Source of the DNA: CAYTEH01 sp964436765
GTDB lineage: Bacteria; Patescibacteriota; Gracilibacteria; Peribacterales; Peribacteraceae
Direction of reading: 5' to 3'
Assembly: GCA_964436765.1 (NCBI GenBank)
Contig: CAYTEH010000037.1
Coordinates: 1-9,754, forward strand
Length of the DNA stretch: 9,754 nucleotides
Shown here: positions 5,384 through 9,754 of the stretch, one piece after another
Numbering within the stretch: position 1 is the stretch's first letter
How the letters are laid out: the number at the start of each line of letters is the position of its first letter
Position numbers and translations under genes: made by a program
Notes under the pieces: generated by a model
What the model saw: only the letters and a program-made list of their open reading frames with translations
Databases searched by the model: none
What the model was told of the DNA's origin: nothing

Positions 5384-6966
5384 TTCCACGTATCGATCCC
5401 CAGCCGGCCGATGAGATCGACTTTTGACGATGCGGTCAGGCCGGTGAATCTGCCCAGGCCGAAGCCGATCAATTTTGCATTGCCGATGAACCCCTGCAGG
5501 TGCGAAGCGTCGCGCCCCACGGTGCGGGTATTCCGGAGCGATACATTCTCGAGCAAAAATGCCGGCTCGGGGTTGCCCTGGCCATGCGGTTCCAGTGCAC
5601 GCAGGGATTCCACCAGACCCAGGGACAACTGTCCCTGCTGCACGCGCAGGTCGGCCATGAGCGTGGGCCTCAGTTCGCCGGGCGGCACGCTGGCGGACAC
5701 ATCCGCGGCCATCCGCTCCCGTACTGTTTCGAAATTCGTCGCAGCGAAGGCGCAGCCCGCCGCCATGGCGTGACCGCCGAACTGCTGCAGCAGGTCTGCG
5801 GATTTTCGGAGACCCTGCATCAGGTTGTAGGCGGGGACGCTCCGGAGCGATCCCACGCACGTGTCTCCCTGCGCGTGCGCCACGAGCGAGGGTTTCCCCA
5901 GGTGTTCCGTCAGTTTTCCCGCGATGAGCCCGCAAATGCCCGGTACGTACTGCGGGTGGCTGATGGCAATGAATGCATGCGGATCCTGCTCCGCGTCGTG
6001 CAGGGCCCCCACAAAAAGCTCCTTTACCAGCTCCTGGCGCTGGCGGTTGAGTTCTTCCAGCATCATGATGGCGCCCTCGTCCCCCAGAATCGCATGCAGG
6101 GCGATGGAGGGGTCCGCCATTCGTCCGGCGGCATTGAGGCGCGGTGCGATACGGAAGGCGATGTCGCGGCTCGTGATCTCATCCTGCAGGCCAGCCTGGA
6201 GCCGCAGCATGGCGAGTGGTCCGCGGTCGATGCGGGTGAGTGCCGCCAGGCCCGCCTGAACGAGCATGCGGTTCGATCCCTTCAATTCCACCAGATCCGC
6301 CACCGTTCCAATGGCCGCAAGCGCGCAATCGGTATCCCAGCCGTCCCAGGGGCTGTTCTGTTCTTCCGCCTCCAGATGCCGCACGAAGCTCCACGTGACC
6401 CCTGCGGCGGCGGGGTGCGGTTCGGGGAGGTTGCCCACCGCCGGATGCAGAATCGCGTAGGCGTCGGGCAGCACGGGCGGCAGGTGATGGTGGTCGAGGA
6501 CGATCACGTCCATGCCTGCCCTGTTGGCGGCCGCGATTTCGTTCACAGCCGTCACGCCGGTATCTACCGTCATCAGCAGCTGCGTTCCGCTGGCGTGCAA
6601 TTCTTCGATCACGCGGGGGCGGAGTCCGTATCCTTCGTGCAGCCGGTGCGGCAGGCGGAGGAGCGGCTTTGTACCCCGTCGCTCAAAATACCGCGACAGC
6701 ATGGCGGTGGAGGTGATGCCGTCGCAGTCGTAATCGCCGAAAATCGCCACCTTCTCGCGCCGCTCCACTGCGCGCCGTACCCGTTCCGTTGCTTTTGCGC
6801 AGTCGGGAAAGAGCGACGCTTCCAGACCCGGGACGTGGTGCTGCGCTCCTCCCGCCAGCCCGCGTTCGGCCATGAGGAGGGCGAGGAGGTTGTGCCCCGC
6901 GCCCGTGACGGACGCATCGGCGATGCGCACGCCCCATCGTTTGCCGGTGAGGGAGAGAGGCTCCAC
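5384..6966 (-). CDS. recJ: Single-stranded-DNA-specific 5'-3' exonuclease RecJ (C-terminus in assembly gap)
   Basis: RecJ degrades single-stranded DNA 5' to 3' in recombination, mismatch and base-excision repair, using Mn/Mg ions. The visible 527 residues carry the DHH phosphoesterase motifs in order: DYDCDG (78-83), TVDTG (133-137), LDHH (157-160), and RLNAAGRM (276-283). The DHHA1 region follows, with HPQYVPGICGLIAGKL (337-352), VGSLRS (371-376) and FGGHAMAAG (396-404). The OB-fold part has LEPHGQGNPEPAF (458-470) and ends at visible residues GRLGIDTW, where homologues continue with 'NGRESLQL...'; only the last few tens of residues should be missing (E. coli RecJ has 577). The start is GTG 6966, six nt after a -10 box; no ATG gives a better N-terminus. 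The gene stands alone. Confidence 0.95.
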
Positions 6967-6972
6967 GACGCG

Positions 6973-7000
6973 AGCGTAGCAGAGGGAAATAACGCGACAA
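6973..7000 (-). promoter_or_regulatory. recJ promoter, leaderless arrangement
   Basis: On the minus strand TTGTCG (6995-7000), a 16-bp spacer ending in TGC, and TACGCT (6973-6978) form a -35 with an extended -10. Exactly 6 nt lie between the -10 and GTG 6966, so transcription is expected to begin at the start codon itself. Confidence 0.5.
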
Positions 7001-7085
7001 TGATGTCCGGAGGATTTATTTTCCCTGCATCGGATATTTTGGCATGCAGAAGAGACGAAAGGCGTTCCATGAGGCGATAGAACAC

Positions 7086-7203
7086 CTGAAGGGACAGAAG
7101 GGACAAGCGTACAGGTACAGATGTACGAGACTGAGCTCGCTCTGAAAACACATCTGCCTCCCTTTGTCCCCTGTTGTAAACAGCCACACCTCTATCCCTT
7201 CAG
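7086..7203. repeat. Element C: long imperfect inverted repeat with 9-nt tandem units upstream of recJ
   Basis: The left arm has GAAGGGACA twice in perfect tandem (7088-7096, 7097-7105). The outer ends match as an inverted pair, 7086-7098 against 7191-7203 (12 of 13), and an inner pair CAGATGT (7118-7124) matches 7150-7156 exactly. The right arm holds related words such as CCCTTTGTCCC (7160-7170). The outer right end overlaps the stop codon of the 7200 gene, so the RNA of that gene would end in this fold. It lies between two minus-strand genes and could act as a terminator, but no T-run follows. The 233-bp stretch 6967-7199 otherwise holds only the recJ promoter. Confidence 0.55.
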
Positions 7204-7469
7204 TGCTTCACCAACTTCTTCATCTTCTTCGCCTTCCACAACGTCAGTCCGATTCCTGCGACGATGGTCAGGCCTGCCGCCACCGTCTCCGGTCCCGTTC
7301 CCGAGAGCGGGGCCCCNNNNNNNNNNNNNNNNNNNNNNNNNNNNNNNNNNNNNNNNNNNNNNNNNNNNNNNNNNNNNNNNNNNNNNNNNNNNNNNNNNNN
7401 NNNNNNNNNNNNNNNNTGTGCAAGCTGCGGGATCAGGAGGATGCCGAGGATGGCGAGGAAGCGAGTCAT
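7200..7469 (-). CDS. Small secreted protein with sorting-signal-like C-terminus (interrupted by assembly gap)
   Basis: The N-terminus MTRFLAILGILLIPQLA is a short, clear signal-peptide-like helix. The C-terminal 38 residues carry PLSGTGPE, a hydrophobic helix (TVAAGLTIVAGIGLTLW) and a basic tail (KAKKMKKLVKH). This order of motif, helix and positive tail is that of LPXTG-type sorting signals; TGPE-containing variants are what I recall from Patescibacteria surface proteins. The middle is missing, so length and function are unknown; a Pro/Thr-rich linker would be typical. Both sides are in the same frame if the gap is really 100 nt, but that length is a placeholder. A second ATG at 7472 directly precedes this one; 7469 is chosen because it is 6 nt after the -10 box. 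A plain bitopic membrane protein is the alternative. Confidence 0.65.
   Translation of the reverse strand: MTRFLAILGILLIPQLAXXXXXXXXXXXXXXXXXXXXXXXXXXXXXXXXXXGAPLSGTGPETVAAGLTIVAGIGLTLWKAKKMKKLVKH
7317..7416. other. Assembly gap (100 N) inside the small surface-protein gene
   Basis: A second run of exactly 100 N, again a placeholder. It falls between a signal peptide and a C-terminal anchor, where a low-complexity or repetitive linker would be expected to break assembly. Confidence 0.97.
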
Positions 7470-7475
7470 CATAAT

Positions 7476-7503
7476 ATTATATCAGAAATTCATTTATTAG
7501 CAA
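7476..7503 (-). promoter_or_regulatory. Strong extended -10 promoter of the 7469 gene
   Basis: On the minus strand TTGCTA (7498-7503), 16 bp and TATAAT (7476-7481, perfect), preceded by TGA, make an extended -10. The -35 overlaps the stop codon of the TSP3 gene. The A of ATG 7469 is the seventh base after the -10, so a leaderless mRNA is predicted. Confidence 0.65.
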
Positions 7504-8492
7504 TCATCTTTGTTCTTCAGGAGACAATCGAGGTATTCCTCGCCGTCGAGGATGTTGTCACCGTCGGTGTCCACCGAGCGCGGGTCGTATTCGTCTCTGT
7601 CGACTGTTCCGTTCAGGTTCTTGTCTTCGCCCACCCAGCGGGCATACGGGAGGTCGAAGCAATCCTGGCCCTTGAGGTCGCGGCAGAGTTTCACGTCGCC
7701 GGTCACGCGGCAGTATCCGTCGCACAGGCTGTCGCCGTCCGTATCTTTATTGCCCGGATCTGTTTCGTTCTCGTCCACCCGCCCGTCGCGGTTTACGTTC
7801 TCGATGCCGTCGATGATGCCGTCGCTGTCGGTATCGCGTATCAGCGGGTTGCTGCCCACGAGAATCTCGTCGCCATCCTTCACGCCGTCGCCGTCGGTAT
7901 CCGGGTTGACGGGGTCGGTCCGCAACTGTTTCTCCAGCTGCACATTGAACCCGTCTCCGTCTCCGTCGGTGCCGATGGGGAGCGGCAGGCTGGTCATGAT
8001 GTAGCACGTGTTGCCGCCCATGAACATTTCCATCTGGTGCCGGATCGCTTCGCGCTCACGCTGTCCGGAGGAGGCGCTGCCCGTCGTCATCGCGTGGGCC
8101 AGGTTGTTCTTGCGCCAGTCGCGCTCGGCTTCGGAGAGGAATACTTTCCCGGGCAGCGTGCCTGGCTTGGTGGTGCTGGGGGTGTCGTCCGATATGCAGT
8201 ATCCCCAGTAGCGGACCTTGGCGCTCTTGCTGCCGAACAGGATCGATCTGCTGATGCGCGTGATGCTTGCGGGCACGGTAAAGACCACGTGCGTGTTGGG
8301 AGGGACTGTCGCGCCCAGTTCCAGCGTCTCGGGCGTCATCACTTTCCACTGGGGCGGGTTGGGCCGCTTGGATGACGGGATCACCAGGGCATCGAGCGAA
8401 ACGCCCGACGACGTCATGGCAACGGTCAGCACGAACGCAAGGGCTGCGGCCGTCGCAAGGGTCTGTGCGTGGGGGTGGAAGTGGTGTTTCAT
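7497..8492 (-). CDS. Secreted protein with thrombospondin type 3-like calcium-binding repeats
   Basis: From ATG 8492 the protein has 331 residues. Residues 1-30 are a signal peptide (basic/His start, then TLATAAALAFVLTVAMTSSG). Residues ~35-170 form an unrecognised domain with Cys 99 and Cys 163. From ~175 the sequence is a run of Asp-rich DxDxDG loops: 175-182, 198-209 (DTDGDGVKDGDE), 220-230, 235-245, 250-258, 289-301 and 308-318 (DTDGDNILDGEE), the pattern of TSP3/dockerin-like Ca-binding loops. There are eight cysteines in all, six in the repeat region and the last at the C-terminal residue. I see no C-terminal anchor, so it is probably released, lipid-independent, or bound through other proteins. 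The frame runs 26 codons further upstream, but that part translates a repeat array. The 7469 gene follows on the same strand with its own promoter. Confidence 0.85.
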   Translation of the reverse strand: MKHHFHPHAQTLATAAALAFVLTVAMTSSGVSLDALVIPSSKRPNPPQWKVMTPETLELGATVPPNTHVVFTVPASITRISRSILFGSKSAKVRYWGYCISDDTPSTTKPGTLPGKVFLSEAERDWRKNNLAHAMTTGSASSGQREREAIRHQMEMFMGGNTCYIMTSLPLPIGTDGDGDGFNVQLEKQLRTDPVNPDTDGDGVKDGDEILVGSNPLIRDTDSDGIIDGIENVNRDGRVDENETDPGNKDTDGDSLCDGYCRVTGDVKLCRDLKGQDCFDLPYARWVGEDKNLNGTVDRDEYDPRSVDTDGDNILDGEEYLDCLLKNKDDC

Positions 8493-8503
8493 GAAATCTA
8501 GAT

Positions 8504-8509
8504 AGTATA
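8504..8509 (-). promoter_or_regulatory. -10 box of the TSP3 gene
   Basis: TATACT on the minus strand lies 11 nt before ATG 8492, giving a predicted leader of about 5 nt. No convincing -35 is present at 16-18 bp, so this is a moderate call. Confidence 0.4.
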
Positions 8510-8540
8510 GCGCAAAAGCGGTGATTTTTCCAGGGAACTG

Positions 8541-8623
8541 AGGGCTAGAATTAGGGCTAGGGTTAGGCAAAAAATAAAGCTCACTTCACAAACTGTCCTA
8601 GCCCTGACCCCAGCCCTAGCCCT
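8541..8623. repeat. Element D: inverted arrays of telomere-like AGGGCT hexamers between the TSP3 gene and dnaJ
   Basis: The left arm is four hexamers: AGGGCT, AGAATT, AGGGCT, AGGGTT (8541-8564). The right arm, read on the minus strand from 8623 to 8600, is AGGGCT, AGGGCT, GGGGTC, AGGGCT. Exact pairings are 8541-8548 with 8616-8623 and 8553-8561 with 8597-8605, nested around an AT-rich loop. The flanking genes diverge, so it is not a terminator. The G-rich strand has three GGG runs and a GG within 27 nt, so a two-tetrad quadruplex is conceivable. Confidence 0.65.
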
Positions 8624-8637
8624 ATCCTGTAGGCCTC

Positions 8638-9741
8638 ATGGCCAAAGACTTTTATTCCATCCTCGGCATCCCCCGCACCGCGTCCGCCGATGACATCAAA
8701 AAGGCGTACCGGAAACTGAGCAAGGAACTGCATCCCGATAAACATAAGGGGGATAAAGCCGCGGAGACGAAATTCAAGGAAGTAAACGAGGCGTACGAGA
8801 CGCTCAGCAATCCCCAGAAGAAGCAGATGTACGACCAGTTCGGCACCACAGGAGGAGCGGGTGGTGGCGGGTTCGGAGGCGGCGCGGGGTTCGATCCACG
8901 CGGGTTCGATTTCTCGGGATTCACCAACGGCGGCGCGCGCGTGGATTTCGGCGATCTGTTCGAGAGCTTCTTCGGCGGGGCGGGCGGCGGCCAGCGCGGG
9001 CGCACACGGAGCGACAAGGGCGCCGATACGGAGGTGCGCATCACGATCGACTTCATGGAAAGCGTCACGGGAATCGAGCGCGCCATCCACATCAAGCGTC
9101 TCGTGCGGTGTTCTTCGTGTGAGGGCTCCGGCGCGGACAAAGGCAGCGACGTCGTCACGTGCTCCGAGTGCGGCGGCACGGGGCAGGTCACCCGCACGGC
9201 ACAGTCGTTTTTTGGCGCCGTACAGCAGAGAATGGTGTGTCCCAGATGCCAGGGCTCCGGAAAAATCCCGGAGAAGCCATGCAGGAAATGCGACGGTGAA
9301 GGACGCATCCAGGAGTCCGTCCAGGTCGCGGTCACTATCCCCGCCGGAATCGACGACGGCCAGACGCTCCGCCTGCGCGGCGAGGGCGATGCGGGCCGGC
9401 GCGGCGCGGAGGCGGGCGACCTCTACGTGCACGTGGCCGTCACGCCCGATGACCGGTTCACGCGCGAGGGCGACGACGTCCGCACGTCGCTTGCGTTGCC
9501 AGTCGTCGATGCCATCCTCGGAGCCGATGCGACGGTCGAAACGGTGCAGGGGAAGGTCACCTTGAGCATCCCCGCGGGCACGCAGCCGGGGCAGACGTTC
9601 AGGATCAAAGGAAAGGGCATGCCCATCCTCAACGCGCGCGGGCACGGCGATCACTATGTGACGGTCGACGTGGAGATTCCGACGAAATTGAGTCGCGAAG
9701 AGAAGAGGCTGTTGGAGGAGTGGAGAGACGCGAGGAAATGA
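8638..9741 (+). CDS. dnaJ: Molecular chaperone DnaJ (Hsp40, type I)
   Basis: DnaJ stimulates the ATPase of DnaK and delivers unfolded proteins to it in the cytoplasm. The 367-residue product has all type I domains: J domain (1-70) with the HPD motif at 32-34, Gly/Phe-rich linker (~71-120), zinc-finger region with four CxxC pairs at 158/161, 175/178, 201/204 and 215/218 (CEGSG, CGGTG, CQGSG, CDGEG), and a C-terminal substrate-binding/dimerisation domain (~225-350) with VTIPAGIDDGQTLRLRGEGD and IPAGTQPGQTFRIKGKGMP. Length matches the family (about 370-380). No grpE, hrcA or dnaK is adjacent, unlike the common heat-shock operon. A weak TATCCT lies 9 nt before the ATG at the edge of element D; no clear -35, Shine-Dalgarno sequence or CIRCE is seen. 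Confidence 0.97.
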   Translation: MAKDFYSILGIPRTASADDIKKAYRKLSKELHPDKHKGDKAAETKFKEVNEAYETLSNPQKKQMYDQFGTTGGAGGGGFGGGAGFDPRGFDFSGFTNGGARVDFGDLFESFFGGAGGGQRGRTRSDKGADTEVRITIDFMESVTGIERAIHIKRLVRCSSCEGSGADKGSDVVTCSECGGTGQVTRTAQSFFGAVQQRMVCPRCQGSGKIPEKPCRKCDGEGRIQESVQVAVTIPAGIDDGQTLRLRGEGDAGRRGAEAGDLYVHVAVTPDDRFTREGDDVRTSLALPVVDAILGADATVETVQGKVTLSIPAGTQPGQTFRIKGKGMPILNARGHGDHYVTVDVEIPTKLSREEKRLLEEWRDARK

Positions 9742-9754
9742 AAGTTCTTAGTTA

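Noticed and set aside
5500..7080. Long plus-strand open frame opposite recJ, and other long frames opposite dnaJ and galU
   Set aside because: These are antisense shadows caused by high GC; the opposite strand carries clear family motifs while these translations are Arg/His/Pro-rich and unlike any protein.
8493..8570. 26-residue extension of the TSP3 frame (PNPSPNSS...)
   Set aside because: It translates the hexamer array, is upstream of the -10 box, and would hide the signal peptide that begins at ATG 8492.
4756..8623. CRISPR array
   Set aside because: The repeats are 6-9 nt, degenerate and contiguous with no unique spacers, and no cas genes are present.
1..9754. Recoding of TGA (code 25) as in Gracilibacteria
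   Set aside because: TGA serves as the stop of several genes whose lengths fit their families or neighbours, and no in-frame TGA interrupts a recognised domain.

Overview
The window is a stretch of bacterial chromosome, GC-rich by eye, that reads with the standard bacterial code. TGA ends at least six of the genes, which argues against the Gracilibacteria/Absconditabacteria code in which TGA encodes glycine. Gene content, small proteins with no recognisable family, short leaders without Shine-Dalgarno sequences, and a surface-type C-terminus of the 'TGPE + membrane helix + Lys' kind suggest a Patescibacteria/CPR genome, perhaps Peregrinibacteria or Peribacteria. That placement is inference from style, not from a marker gene. 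Two runs of exactly 100 N (5284-5383, 7317-7416) show that this is a scaffold of joined contigs.

Layout. 1-1737 (+): 3' part of a polytopic membrane protein with a C-terminal TPR-like region, probably a GT-C-like glycosyltransferase relative. 1810-2262 (+): small unknown protein behind a promoter whose spacer is a palindrome. 2273-2860 and 2871-3701 (-): an operon of galU (UTP-glucose-1-phosphate uridylyltransferase) followed by an unknown helical protein. 3810-4169 (+): small protein with a very basic tail, behind a near-consensus sigma70-type promoter and back to back with galU. 4233-4700 (-): Hsp20 small heat-shock protein. 5111-5283 (+): small XRE-type regulator running into the first gap. 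5384-6966 (-): RecJ single-strand exonuclease, whose last residues lie in the same gap. 7200-7469 (-): small secreted/anchored protein interrupted by the second gap. 7497-8492 (-): secreted protein with thrombospondin type 3-like calcium-binding repeats. 8638-9741 (+): DnaJ.

How the genes fit together. Three are protein-quality or genome-maintenance functions (Hsp20, DnaJ, RecJ). GalU and the membrane protein could serve cell-surface glycan synthesis. The TSP3 protein and its small neighbour look like cell-surface proteins. The set is not one obvious operon or pathway.

The most unusual feature is between the genes. Each of the four intergenic regions that hold more than a short promoter (4170-4232, 4701-5110, 6967-7199, 8493-8637) contains an array of a short degenerate unit (6, 7 or 9 nt) in one arm, with an inverted array or inverted segments of related sequence in the other arm, so that the whole can fold back on itself. 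The unit differs from locus to locus, although two loci share the word AAGGGACA. They occur at convergent, divergent and codirectional junctions, so they are not simply terminators. A second recurrent pattern is a -10 box only 6-11 nt upstream of a start codon, pointing to leaderless or nearly leaderless mRNAs.
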